Source: Oscillospiraceae bacterium (GTDB lineage: Bacteria; Bacillota; Clostridia; Oscillospirales; Acutalibacteraceae). From it: DNA of 17,804 nucleotides. Made by a program: the position numbers and the translations under genes. The DNA is taken from contig DNGF01000036.1 of NCBI GenBank assembly GCA_003486665.1, positions 1 to 17,804 of the forward strand. Reading direction: 5' to 3'. The notes beneath the pieces were generated by a model. That model had not been told where the DNA came from. It did no database searches and saw only the letters and a list, made by a program, of their open reading frames with translations. Below, in pieces: positions 7,420 to 14,772 of the stretch (its first letter is position 1; the number at the start of each line of letters is the position of its first letter).

Positions 7420-8123
7420 ATAATGTAAAAATTCTTGTTGCCGAGGATGAAGAAACAATAAGAGAATTTATTGTTATTAATCTTAAAAGAGCAGGCTATG
7501 ATGTTGTCGAGGCTTTTGACGGACTTGACGCTTATGAAAAGTACAAGCTTGATCCCGATGGAATTTCAATTGCCGTTCTCGATATCATGATGCCGAGAAT
7601 GGACGGGCTTGAACTGTGCAAGAAGCTCAGAGCCTTGAGCAACAATATCGGAATAATGATGCTCACCGCAAAAACTCAGGAGATGGATAAGGTCAACGGT
7701 TTGCTTCTCGGCGCGGATGATTATGTTACAAAGCCGTTTTCACCGTCCGAATTTACCGCAAGAGTTGACGCGTTGGCAAGACGAGTTTCTTCGTCTTCGA
7801 AAACTCTCAAAGATGATAATGACGACAATGTTATCACATCGGGCGAGTTTAGACTCGACTGCAAAAGTCATTCGCTTACCCGCGACGGCATTAAAATTGA
7901 TGTCACTCAGGTCGAATTTCAGATTCTGGAATATTTCTTCAGAAACCAGGGAACAAATCTCAGCAGAACCGATATTCTTAACCATGTTTGGGGAACGGAA
8001 TACTTCGGCGATGAAAAAATTGTCGATGTTAACATAAGACGCATCAGAAAGAAAATTGAACCCGATCCGTCCAATCCAAAGCACTTGCTCACGCGATGGG
8101 GATTCGGATATGTTTGGATCTGA
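7416..8123 (+). CDS. OmpR/PhoB-family response regulator
   Basis: This is a DNA-binding transcription regulator activated by phosphorylation. The 235-residue protein has an N-terminal receiver domain (about residues 4-118) with the acidic pocket Glu10-Asp11, phospho-acceptor Asp56 (VLDIMMP), Thr84 (MMLTAKT) and Lys106 (VTKPF). The C-terminal winged-helix domain (about 140-235) carries typical segments: LTRDGIKIDVTQVEFQILEYF, LSRTDILNHVWG, VDVNIRRIRKKIE and RWGFGYVWI. All key residues are intact. The gene starts in an ATGA overlap with the lipoprotein gene, with GGGAGGA six bases upstream, and is followed 32 bases later by its kinase. I cannot name an orthologue (PhoP, ResD or WalR type) from sequence alone. 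Candidate target sites lie in front of its own operon. Confidence 0.94.
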   Translation: MNNVKILVAEDEETIREFIVINLKRAGYDVVEAFDGLDAYEKYKLDPDGISIAVLDIMMPRMDGLELCKKLRALSNNIGIMMLTAKTQEMDKVNGLLLGADDYVTKPFSPSEFTARVDALARRVSSSSKTLKDDNDDNVITSGEFRLDCKSHSLTRDGIKIDVTQVEFQILEYFFRNQGTNLSRTDILNHVWGTEYFGDEKIVDVNIRRIRKKIEPDPSNPKHLLTRWGFGYVWI

Positions 8124-8143
8124 TTAATAAATTTTGAAGAAAT

Positions 8144-8150
8144 GGGGTGA
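8144..8150 (+). promoter_or_regulatory. Ribosome binding site that fixes the kinase start
   Basis: GGGGTGA ends five bases before the ATG at 8156. An in-frame GTG at 8147 lies inside this site and so is unlikely to be the start. Confidence 0.7.
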
Positions 8151-8155
8151 TACGG

Positions 8156-9676
8156 ATGCCGAACAAAAGCAGCAAAATTAACTTTAGGGGCGGACTGACG
8201 AAGCGTTGGCTTTTTCAGACCTCTACGATTATAGTTGCTGTTTTGTTGATCATCTGTATTGCCGCAGCATATTTTATTCATTCATATTATTACTCGACCG
8301 TTGAACGTAAAATCGAGTCGTATTCAAAAGAAATTGTCGATATTTATTTTGAAAACTACGCCTCGGATGACGACGCTGCTTTTGAAAAAGGCGCGAGAGA
8401 ATATATAAGCGATTTTACCGACAAATCCTCCGTTGAGGTTTGGATGATTGATAAATACGGCAGCGTATTTATTTCATCGAGCGGCTTTCCCGTTGCCAAT
8501 AAGGTCAAGATTCCCGAATATGAGGACGCTATGACAAACGGCAGGAACAATGCCGTATGGCACGGTACAAACGAATCCGGTGAAAAAATTATCGCGCTGA
8601 CAAAGATAATTACGGATACCGAAAATAAGCAGGTCGGTTCGGTCAGATATATGATTTCCCTCGTCGAAATTGACGATCAGATCAGAACATGGTACTTCAT
8701 TATATCGCTGGTATTTTTGCTTCTTGTTCTACTCCTTGTTATTTCGGGAACTGTTTTCATCAGCTCGATCGTCAGACCGATTCAGGAGGTTTGCGACACG
8801 GCAAAAATGATCGCCGACGGAAACTATGACGCGCGAATTGATCATTACCTGTATAAAGATGAGGTCGGGCAGCTCTGCGATACGATCAATGAGATGGCTG
8901 AAAAAATCAAGACCTCCGACAAGATAAAGAATGATTTCATTTCAACCGTTTCCCATGAACTCAGAACTCCGCTGACAGCAATAAAAGGCTGGGGCGAAAC
9001 GCTTTTGCAGATAGGCGATACGGACCCGAACCTCACAAAGAGGGGCATGAATGTTATAATCAGCGAGTCCTCAAGGCTTAACGGAATCGTTGAGGAGCTT
9101 CTTGACTTTTCGAGAATGCAAAGCGGCAGAATGGTTTTAAAAAATGAAAAAATGGATATTCTTGCCGAGCTGGATGAAACCGTATTCGCATTTAAGGACA
9201 GAGCGATGCGTGAGGGAATCGAACTTGTCTACAACGCACCGAATCTTCCGGCGCCCATGAACGGCGATCCCGACAGAATAAAACAGGTTTTTGTCAATAT
9301 TCTTGACAATGCACTGAAATATACAAAGCAGGGCGGAAAAATCGTTGTTTCAACGGAGATCAAGGACGATAAGATTACCATTGTGATTTCCGATACGGGA
9401 TGCGGAATTTCTGCCGAAGATCTTCCTCACGTCAAGGAGAAATTCTACAAGACAAACATGACTGTTCACGGTTCCGGAATCGGGCTTGCGGTTGTTGACG
9501 AGATCGTTCGGCTTCACCACGGAACATTTGATATAGACAGCGTTCTCGGTCAGGGAACCTCCGTAACGATCAGCTTTGACATTGACCATGTTGAGCTTGA
9601 CGACGTATGGGATATAGACGCGGCAATAGCAGCCGAAAATGAAAAGAAAGCAATGGAGGAAAACGAAGATGCCTGA
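8156..9676 (+). CDS. Membrane sensor histidine kinase (HAMP, HisKA, HATPase_c)
   Basis: This is the partner kinase of the preceding regulator. The start at 8156 gives 506 residues. Order: basic N-terminus; membrane helix 1 (about 23-42); an extracytoplasmic sensor region of about 135 residues (45-178) with a PAS/Cache-like feel (VEVWMIDKYGSVFISSSG, and the strand IIALTKI) but no motif I can name; membrane helix 2 (about 179-205); HAMP (RPIQEVCDTAKMIADGNYDAR onward, about 207-253); HisKA with phospho-acceptor His267 in STVSHELRTPLTAIKGW; and the ATPase domain with N box (VNILDNALKYT, around 380-390), G1 (DTGCG, 413-417) and G2 (GSGIGLAVV, from 439). All catalytic boxes are intact. An acidic tail of about 28 residues follows the ATPase domain. 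The 3' end overlaps yqhQ by eight bases. Confidence 0.94.
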   Translation: MPNKSSKINFRGGLTKRWLFQTSTIIVAVLLIICIAAAYFIHSYYYSTVERKIESYSKEIVDIYFENYASDDDAAFEKGAREYISDFTDKSSVEVWMIDKYGSVFISSSGFPVANKVKIPEYEDAMTNGRNNAVWHGTNESGEKIIALTKIITDTENKQVGSVRYMISLVEIDDQIRTWYFIISLVFLLLVLLLVISGTVFISSIVRPIQEVCDTAKMIADGNYDARIDHYLYKDEVGQLCDTINEMAEKIKTSDKIKNDFISTVSHELRTPLTAIKGWGETLLQIGDTDPNLTKRGMNVIISESSRLNGIVEELLDFSRMQSGRMVLKNEKMDILAELDETVFAFKDRAMREGIELVYNAPNLPAPMNGDPDRIKQVFVNILDNALKYTKQGGKIVVSTEIKDDKITIVISDTGCGISAEDLPHVKEKFYKTNMTVHGSGIGLAVVDEIVRLHHGTFDIDSVLGQGTSVTISFDIDHVELDDVWDIDAAIAAENEKKAMEENEDA

Positions 9677-10685
9677 AGAAAATAAAATAAGCGTCGGCGG
9701 ACAGGCGCTGATGGAAGGCGTTATGATGAACGGACCGAAAGGCATTGCCATGGCGCTCAGACTGCCGAACGGAAAGATCGAAACTCAGCTTAAAAAAGCT
9801 CATTTCCTTAAGGATAAATATAAATTTGCACGAATTCCGTTTATCAGAGGACCGATCAGCTTTGTAGAGCAGATGATATTCGGTTACAAATGCCTTATGG
9901 AATCCGCGGAGAAAACAACAGCTCTTGAGGATGACGGAACGGAAGAAATGTCCAAGCTTGACGGTTGGCTGACGGATCACTTCGGACCGAAGATGATGAC
10001 CGTTATCGGAATTATTTCCGGTATAATCGGTTTTGCGCTTGCTTTTTTCCTCTTTATGTGGCTTCCGAGTCAGGTTGCCGATCTGATTCTTCGCAATGCC
10101 GACAGCAATGTATGGAAGCCGGCAATTGAGGGAATCATGAGAATAATAATTTTTATAACATATATGTGGGCGGTATCGCTTATGGGTGATATCAAGCGCC
10201 TGTTTATGTATCACGGTGCGGAACACAAATCAATTTTCTGCTACGAGAACGGACTTGAACTGACAGTTGAAAACGTCAAAAAGCAGCGCCGTTTTCATCC
10301 GAGATGCGGAACAAGCTTTATTTTCCTTACGCTTATTATAAGCATCCTCGTTTCAACAATTGTCGTTATGATTTTCCCCGGAGTCCGCGATTATAAAGCG
10401 CTCTGGATGATTATAAAGATACTTATTTTGCCGATAATAATGAGTATCGGATACGAAGCAATCAGACTTGCGGGCAAGAAAAATAATCTTTTCACTAAGA
10501 TTATTTCCGCTCCCGGTCTTTGGATGCAGAGAATTACGACCAAGGAGCCTACAGACGACATTATTGAGGTCGGCATAGCTTCATTAAAGGTTGCTCTCGG
10601 CTGGGAAGAGGAGAATATCAACAGCATTAATGAGGACAGCAGTGACGATCTCGACGGAGGAGAAAAGACGGATGAACCTCAGTGA
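9669..10685 (+). CDS. yqhQ: DUF1385 membrane protein (YqhQ family)
   Basis: This is a conserved Firmicute membrane protein with no established biochemical role. The start at 9669 (MPEENK) is chosen because GGAGG (9655-9659) lies nine bases upstream and the family signature VGGQALMEGVMMNGP follows at residues 9-23; an in-frame ATG at 9639 would add ten residues inside the kinase gene. The 338-residue product has about four membrane helices (near 111-131, 153-173, 216-236 and 244-262). Between helices 2 and 3 is the hallmark segment MYHGAEHKSIFCYENG (His182, Glu185, His186, Cys191) and then FHPRCGTSF (His210, Cys213). The acidic C-terminus overlaps prmC by 14 bases. The yqhQ-prmC pairing is common in Clostridia, where rpmE and prfA are frequent neighbours; neither is present here. 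Confidence 0.92.
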   Translation: MPEENKISVGGQALMEGVMMNGPKGIAMALRLPNGKIETQLKKAHFLKDKYKFARIPFIRGPISFVEQMIFGYKCLMESAEKTTALEDDGTEEMSKLDGWLTDHFGPKMMTVIGIISGIIGFALAFFLFMWLPSQVADLILRNADSNVWKPAIEGIMRIIIFITYMWAVSLMGDIKRLFMYHGAEHKSIFCYENGLELTVENVKKQRRFHPRCGTSFIFLTLIISILVSTIVVMIFPGVRDYKALWMIIKILILPIIMSIGYEAIRLAGKKNNLFTKIISAPGLWMQRITTKEPTDDIIEVGIASLKVALGWEEENINSINEDSSDDLDGGEKTDEPQ

Positions 10686-11529
10686 AATGATCCGTGCAGG
10701 TGCCGAAAGACTGAAAAATGCCGATATTGATGACTCAGATTTTGACGCAAGGCAGCTTGCTCAGCACGTTTTGAGCCCTTTATATCCGAACGGTTTTGAT
10801 GCAAAGAGCTTGATTTTATTTCAGGATATGACTGTGGACAATGGATATGCCGAAAAATATTTTGATGTAGTCAATGAGCGTGCAAATAATAAGCCGCTTC
10901 AATATATTCTCGGTGACTGGGACTTTATGGGGTTGACGTTTAATGTCGGCGAAGGTGTTCTTATACCCCGACCCGAAACGGAAACTCTTGCGGAAATTGC
11001 GCTGGATTTTTTAAAAGGTAAAGAAAATCCGATTGTATTCGATCTTTGTTCGGGCAGCGGCTGTATTGCAATCTGCATAGCCAAGCTTTGTCCGAGTGCG
11101 AACGTTTACGCCGTTGAAAAATCGGATATCGCTTTCGGCTATCTGAATGAAAACATCAGTCTTAACAAAGCCGATAATGTTCATGCCGTTAAAGGGGATA
11201 TCTTCGATAAAAACGTTCTTTCGGGCATTGTTCCCGATCTGATTGTTTCAAACCCGCCGTACATTCGCTCAGATGATATCGGATCCCTGCAAACCGAGGT
11301 ACAAAGAGAGCCTGCTATGGCGCTTGACGGCGGCGAGGACGGATATGATTTTTACCGTGTAATTGCCTCGGACTGGATCAAAAGCATTAAAAAAGGCGGT
11401 ATGATCGCTGTTGAATGCGCCGAGGATCAGACGGAGTATATCGAAAAGCTGTTTTCAAAAACCGCCTCGGAGGTTAAGGCTTACAATGATCTTTTCGGAC
11501 TGCCGCGGGGCGTTACGGCAATAATTTGA
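10672..11529 (+). CDS. prmC: Peptide chain release factor N5-glutamine methyltransferase (PrmC)
   Basis: PrmC methylates the glutamine of the GGQ motif in release factors RF1 and RF2 using S-adenosylmethionine, which speeds translation termination. The start at 10672 (MNLSEMI) has GGAGGAG nine bases upstream and gives 285 residues, the normal length. The N-terminal helical domain is followed by QYILGDWDFMGL and VLIPRPETETL (98-105), then the Rossmann methyltransferase with motif I DLCSGSGCIAI (124-134), the acidic Glu149 after strand 2, and the signature NPPY (194-197) that places the substrate glutamine. The reading frame is open further upstream, but that part lies inside yqhQ and has no family match. 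prfA, the usual partner gene encoding its substrate RF1, is not adjacent. Confidence 0.95.
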   Translation: MNLSEMIRAGAERLKNADIDDSDFDARQLAQHVLSPLYPNGFDAKSLILFQDMTVDNGYAEKYFDVVNERANNKPLQYILGDWDFMGLTFNVGEGVLIPRPETETLAEIALDFLKGKENPIVFDLCSGSGCIAICIAKLCPSANVYAVEKSDIAFGYLNENISLNKADNVHAVKGDIFDKNVLSGIVPDLIVSNPPYIRSDDIGSLQTEVQREPAMALDGGEDGYDFYRVIASDWIKSIKKGGMIAVECAEDQTEYIEKLFSKTASEVKAYNDLFGLPRGVTAII

Positions 11530-11544
11530 TTTTGGAGAATTGAA

Positions 11545-12225
11545 ATGTTACTTAGTTTAATCAGAGGCGGCAATGGGCTGTCAATATTTATGGGTGTTTG
11601 CGTCAGCGCATTCGTAGTTTTCTGCTTGATGCCGATTCATGAATATGCTCATGCACTTATTGCGACAAAGCTCGGCGATCAGACAGCCAGGCTCAGCGGC
11701 AGACTGACTCTTAATCCTATGGCTCATATTGATGTCTGGGGCGCTGTAATGATTTTGCTTGTCGGTTTCGGCTATGCAAAGCCCGTGCCGGTAAATGTAC
11801 GAAACACCAAGATGAAGAATAAAAAGGCTGCTATGGCTCTTATTGCGCTTGCGGGACCGCTATCAAATCTGATTTTCGGTTTTCTTTCGGTGCTTGTCAG
11901 ATATCTTTTTCTCCTTGTTGTTTCAAAACGCGGCGGAGAAATGACAACCGCGGTTTTTGCGTTGGATGTATTCTTCCAATATTCGGCGATAATCAATATT
12001 AATCTTGCCGTGTTCAATTTAATTCCTATTCCGCCGCTTGACGGTTCAAGAATTCTTTTTGCAATTCTTCCGAACAAATTTTACTTCGGCATTATGAAAT
12101 ACGAAAGATATATTATGATTGCTATGTTTCTTCTGCTTCTTACGGGAGCGCTTACAACACCGCTGTCGTATCTTTCAAATCTTATTTACAACGCATTTAA
12201 TCAACTTTTCTATTTGATTTTCTAA
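11545..12225 (+). CDS. Site-2 protease family membrane metalloprotease (M50)
   Basis: This is a small intramembrane zinc protease of the M50 group with a compact YwhC-like layout. The 226-residue product has the HExxH motif as HEYAH (His32, Glu33, His36) in the first long hydrophobic segment, followed by LNPMAHID at 57-63 and, near the C-terminus, the second metal motif NLIPIPPLDG (158-167, ligand Asp166). Five to six membrane segments are visible; no PDZ domain is present, so it belongs to the short class. The ATG at 11545 is preceded by TGGAGA. It sits 15 bases after prmC and 13 before scpA, so it is cotranscribed. Its substrate is unknown; proximity to scpA is frequent in Clostridia and need not mean a shared function. 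Confidence 0.92.
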   Translation: MLLSLIRGGNGLSIFMGVCVSAFVVFCLMPIHEYAHALIATKLGDQTARLSGRLTLNPMAHIDVWGAVMILLVGFGYAKPVPVNVRNTKMKNKKAAMALIALAGPLSNLIFGFLSVLVRYLFLLVVSKRGGEMTTAVFALDVFFQYSAIININLAVFNLIPIPPLDGSRILFAILPNKFYFGIMKYERYIMIAMFLLLLTGALTTPLSYLSNLIYNAFNQLFYLIF

Positions 12226-12238
12226 AAAAGGTGAAAGC

Positions 12239-12991
12239 ATGGAAGCGATTTCATATAAGCTTGATGTGTTTGAGGGTCCCCTGGATCTTCTTCTGCACTT
12301 GATAAGCAAGCATAAAATTGATATTAACGATATCCCGATCCTTCTTCTTGTAGAACAGTATCTTGACTATGTTCGTCAGATGAAAGAAGAGGATATGGAG
12401 GTTGCCAGCGAGTTTCTCGAAATGGCGGCACGTCTTATATATATTAAAACGGTTTCTCTTCTTCCGGTTCATGAAGAGGAGGCGGACGAGCTTAAGAAAG
12501 AGCTTCCGGGCGAGCTGCTGGAGTATCAGGACTGTCAGATAATGGCGAAAAAGCTTGCCGCTCAGGCGGACGGCTTTGACCAGTATTCGAGAAAGCCCGA
12601 AAAATTTCCGCCCGATATGACTTACACTCGTTTACATCAGCCTATTGAGCTTCTGAAAGCATATATTAATGCAGTCGGAAGAGGAAAGCGAAATCTTCCG
12701 CCGCCGATAGAGGCTTTTTCGGGCATTGTTGCTCATAAAATCGTGCCTATCAGAGAGCGCGTCAGCTATATTATGGGCAGTCTGTTCAGAAAGAAAAGGC
12801 AGCGATTTGTATCCTTTTTTGAAAAGGCTGAATCCCGTTCCGAAATGGTCGCGACATTCCTTGCGATTCTTTCGCTTGCAAAGGATAAAAAAATTACTTT
12901 GACTCAGACGGATGATGATCTTGAGGTCGAGATGATTGATTCGGAGATTAACTTTGATGTGGAGGACGACTACATAAATGAAAATGAATGA
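12239..12991 (+). CDS. scpA: Segregation and condensation protein A (ScpA, kleisin)
   Basis: ScpA is the kleisin subunit that bridges the SMC dimer heads; together with ScpB it forms the condensin that compacts and segregates the chromosome. The 250-residue product starts with the family signature SYKLDVFEGPLDLLLHLI, followed by KHKIDINDIPI and the EFLEMAARLIYIKTVSLLP helix, all in the N-terminal SMC-binding domain. The middle is the variable linker that carries the ScpB-binding part, and the C-terminal winged helix holds VATFLAILSLAKDKKITLTQ. An AAGGTGA site lies just before the ATG. The gene overlaps scpB by 14 bases, so the partners are translationally coupled, which fits their fixed-ratio complex. 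Confidence 0.96.
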   Translation: MEAISYKLDVFEGPLDLLLHLISKHKIDINDIPILLLVEQYLDYVRQMKEEDMEVASEFLEMAARLIYIKTVSLLPVHEEEADELKKELPGELLEYQDCQIMAKKLAAQADGFDQYSRKPEKFPPDMTYTRLHQPIELLKAYINAVGRGKRNLPPPIEAFSGIVAHKIVPIRERVSYIMGSLFRKKRQRFVSFFEKAESRSEMVATFLAILSLAKDKKITLTQTDDDLEVEMIDSEINFDVEDDYINENE

Positions 12992-13604
12992 ATTGCAGGG
13001 CGCTGTTGAGGCAATACTCTTTGCGGCAGGCGAGCCGCTTGAAATTGAGAGAATTTGCCAGGCGATCGAGTGTGAAAAAGAACCTGTTGAGCAGGCGCTC
13101 GGCGGTATTGACGAGGCGCTCAGATCAATCAACAGCGGAATCCGACTTGTTAAAATGGATAATATGTATAAGCTTTGCACGCGTAAGGAGTATTCCGACA
13201 AGGTCAGAGCCGTGCTTGAAATAAAGAAAAACACACCGCTTTCCGGCGCGGCATTTGAGGTTCTTGCCGTTATTGCATACAACCAGCCGGTTACCAAAGC
13301 CTTTGTCGAGCAGGTCAGGGGAGTTGACTGCTCCGGAGTTATTGGAACACTTATCGCAAAGGGACTTATTGAAGAAAGAGGCAGACTTGAACTTCCCGGA
13401 AGACCGCTTATTTACGGTACAACACCGGAATTTCTTAAATGCTTCTGCGTTACGAGCCTTGACGATCTCCCTGATCTTCCCGAACATGAGGATCTGCCGA
13501 AGAGCGAGGAGATCAACGGACAGCTTGAAATTAACCTTGAAGACGGCGAGATAATTGAAAATAAAATGCTTACGGGTGAACCGGTCAAGGTAGCTGAAGA
13601 ATAA
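12978..13604 (+). CDS. scpB: Segregation and condensation protein B (ScpB)
   Basis: ScpB dimers bind the central region of ScpA and regulate the SMC ATPase. The 208-residue protein has two winged-helix domains: the first from LQGAVEAILFAAGEPL to about residue 80, the second beginning TPLSGAAFEVLAVIAYNQPVT and containing the strongly conserved VRGVDCSGVIGTLIAKGLI and GRPLIYGTTPEFL segments. The C-terminal tail of about 50 residues is acidic and variable, as usual. The start at 12978 is preferred because GGAGG (12961-12965) lies 12 bases upstream; a second in-frame ATG at 12984 would remove only two residues. The 14-base overlap with scpA indicates coupling. Confidence 0.96.
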   Translation: MKMNELQGAVEAILFAAGEPLEIERICQAIECEKEPVEQALGGIDEALRSINSGIRLVKMDNMYKLCTRKEYSDKVRAVLEIKKNTPLSGAAFEVLAVIAYNQPVTKAFVEQVRGVDCSGVIGTLIAKGLIEERGRLELPGRPLIYGTTPEFLKCFCVTSLDDLPDLPEHEDLPKSEEINGQLEINLEDGEIIENKMLTGEPVKVAEE

Positions 13605-13609
13605 TTAAC

Positions 13610-13618
13610 GGAGGTGAT
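13610..13618 (+). promoter_or_regulatory. Strong Shine-Dalgarno before the DUF2953 gene
   Basis: GGAGGTGAT matches the 16S anti-Shine-Dalgarno tail over nine bases, the best site in the window, with seven bases between GGAGG and the ATG at 13622. Strong initiation would compensate for the 17-base gap after scpB. Confidence 0.75.
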
Positions 13619-13621
13619 TGA

Positions 13622-14305
13622 ATGACAGCGTTATACATAATTCTCGGAATTATTGTTTTTTTCATAGTTGTGTTGAGTATTCCTGTCGTTCTTGATCTTG
13701 AATATACCGACTCGGTTCGATGCAAGGTTTCATGGCTTTTCTTAAAATTTGATCTCTATCCTTTTCCTGAAAAAAAGAAGAAGGAAGAGAAGCCGAAAGA
13801 AGAGAAAAAAGAGGAGAAACCGGAAGAGAAAAAGGACCGGCAGCCCAAGCCTAAAAAAGAGAATTTTCTTAAAACATTCTATAATAATCAAGGCTTGAGC
13901 GGAGTAATCGAACTGCTCAACAACTGCGTTGCGGCACTAAAACGTTTTTCGGTCAAACTGATAAAACGAGCGATAATTTTCAAAAAATTTCACCTTGACA
14001 TTCATATTACGGAGGGAGATGCCGCCGCAACGGCGATAAAATACGGCAAGGTTTGTTCGGGACTTTATCCATCTCTCGGATTTATCTGTTCAAACATGAA
14101 GGTTAAGGATTATAAGGTCAACGTTTTTGCCGACTACTGCGGCGAAAAAACCACTGTTGAATTTGCAACAAAAACGGCATTCATTCCGAGGGCGATGATC
14201 AACGCCGGAATTGTTCTTATGTTCAGTTTATTGAAGCAACTTTTAAAGGTTGTTATTTCAAATAATAAATCATCAAACAATAATACAAACAGAAAGGCGG
14301 ACTAA
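13622..14305 (+). CDS. DUF2953 membrane-anchored protein (YtfI-like)
   Basis: This is a 227-residue protein of the DUF2953 type, function unknown. It begins with one membrane helix (residues 4-24), then a short beta segment (VRCKVSWLFLKFDLYPFPE), and next a highly charged Lys/Glu/Pro-rich linker at 50-80. The C-terminal domain holds the recognisable family segments ITEGDAAATAIKYGKVCSGLYP (about 128-149) and FADYCGEKTTVEFATKTAFIP, followed by a final hydrophobic helix (about 195-213). The neighbour gerW (ytfJ) starts two bases after its stop, the same pair as ytfI-ytfJ of Bacillus subtilis, so a role linked to sporulation or spore germination is plausible but unproved. The assignment rests on both sequence pattern and context. 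Confidence 0.83.
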   Translation: MTALYIILGIIVFFIVVLSIPVVLDLEYTDSVRCKVSWLFLKFDLYPFPEKKKKEEKPKEEKKEEKPEEKKDRQPKPKKENFLKTFYNNQGLSGVIELLNNCVAALKRFSVKLIKRAIIFKKFHLDIHITEGDAAATAIKYGKVCSGLYPSLGFICSNMKVKDYKVNVFADYCGEKTTVEFATKTAFIPRAMINAGIVLMFSLLKQLLKVVISNNKSSNNNTNRKAD

Positions 14306-14307
14306 AC

Positions 14308-14724
14308 ATGAAAGATCAGTCAGCATCAGGAATTCTTGCAACAGCCATTGATAAGATTAAGGATATGGTTGATTGCCAGACAATCATCGGCGATCCCATC
14401 GACGCCGGCGACGGAATCAAGGTTATTCCGATCTCGAAAGTTACTTATGGCTTTGCATCGGGCGGATCTGATTTCCCGACAAAGGGTACAAAGGAGCTTT
14501 TCGGCGGCGGCGGCGGAGCAGGCGTTACAATTTCTCCCGTTGCTTTTCTTGTGATCAACAAGGGCGAAGTCAGCGTTAAGTACATCTGCGAGGGTTCAGA
14601 AAGCTCTGCGGAGAGAATTATCGGCATGGTTCCCGATGTTGTTAACAAGGTCGGCGATATCGTCAATAAGTTCAACGGCGACAAAAAGGACGACAAGGAC
14701 GATTCGGTATTTGTCGAAGAATAA
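14308..14724 (+). CDS. gerW: Spore protein GerW / YtfJ family
   Basis: GerW (YtfJ) is a small sporulation protein, known in Bacillus subtilis to be needed for germination with some germinants. The 138-residue product matches the Spore_YtfJ family along its length: an N-terminal helix (ILATAIDKIKDMVD), TIIGDPIDAGDGIKVIPISKVTYGFASGG (about 26-53), a glycine run of GGGGGAG (about 68-74), ISPVAFLVINKGEVSV, and a variable charged tail (KKDDKDDS). No signal peptide or membrane segment is seen. It lies in an operon with the DUF2953 gene before it and a D,D-carboxypeptidase gene after it. Its presence is the best evidence that the host is a spore former or descends from one. Confidence 0.93.
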   Translation: MKDQSASGILATAIDKIKDMVDCQTIIGDPIDAGDGIKVIPISKVTYGFASGGSDFPTKGTKELFGGGGGAGVTISPVAFLVINKGEVSVKYICEGSESSAERIIGMVPDVVNKVGDIVNKFNGDKKDDKDDSVFVEE

Positions 14725-14761
14725 TATTTCATAACCCCTGTGCATATAGCTTTTATATGGC

Positions 14762-14767
14762 AGGTGG
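14762..14767 (+). promoter_or_regulatory. Ribosome binding site that decides the carboxypeptidase start
   Basis: AGGTGG ends five bases before the in-frame GTG at 14773. A more upstream in-frame GTG at 14740 has no comparable site and would place 11 residues in front of a good signal peptide; the ATG at 14771 is out of frame. Confidence 0.6.
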
Positions 14768-14772
14768 TAGAT

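Noticed and set aside
9052..9060. Extended -10-like TGTTATAAT inside the kinase gene
   Set aside because: No acceptable -35 stands 16-18 bases upstream, and no gene starts nearby; likely chance within coding sequence.
9570..10226. Long minus-strand open frame (218 codons) opposite the kinase end and yqhQ
   Set aside because: It lies fully opposite two well-supported genes, has no recognisable motif, a low-complexity His/Arg/Ser-rich composition typical of antisense frames, and no convincing ribosome site.
10591..10671. N-terminal extension of PrmC in the open frame upstream of 10672
   Set aside because: The extension lies within yqhQ, has no family match, and the ATG at 10672 has GGAGGAG at proper spacing.
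12632..13297. Minus-strand open frame (221 codons) opposite scpA and scpB
   Set aside because: It is antisense to two conserved genes, Ser/Ile-rich without any family signature, and probably a shadow of their codon use.
14740..14772. Upstream GTG start for the D,D-carboxypeptidase
   Set aside because: It lacks a ribosome site and would put 11 extra residues before a typical signal peptide; the GTG at 14773 has AGGTGG at five bases.
14725..14772. Possible promoter or terminator between gerW and the carboxypeptidase gene
   Set aside because: Only a weak CATAT/ATATG pairing and no -35/-10 pair are visible in these 48 bases; not enough to call either.
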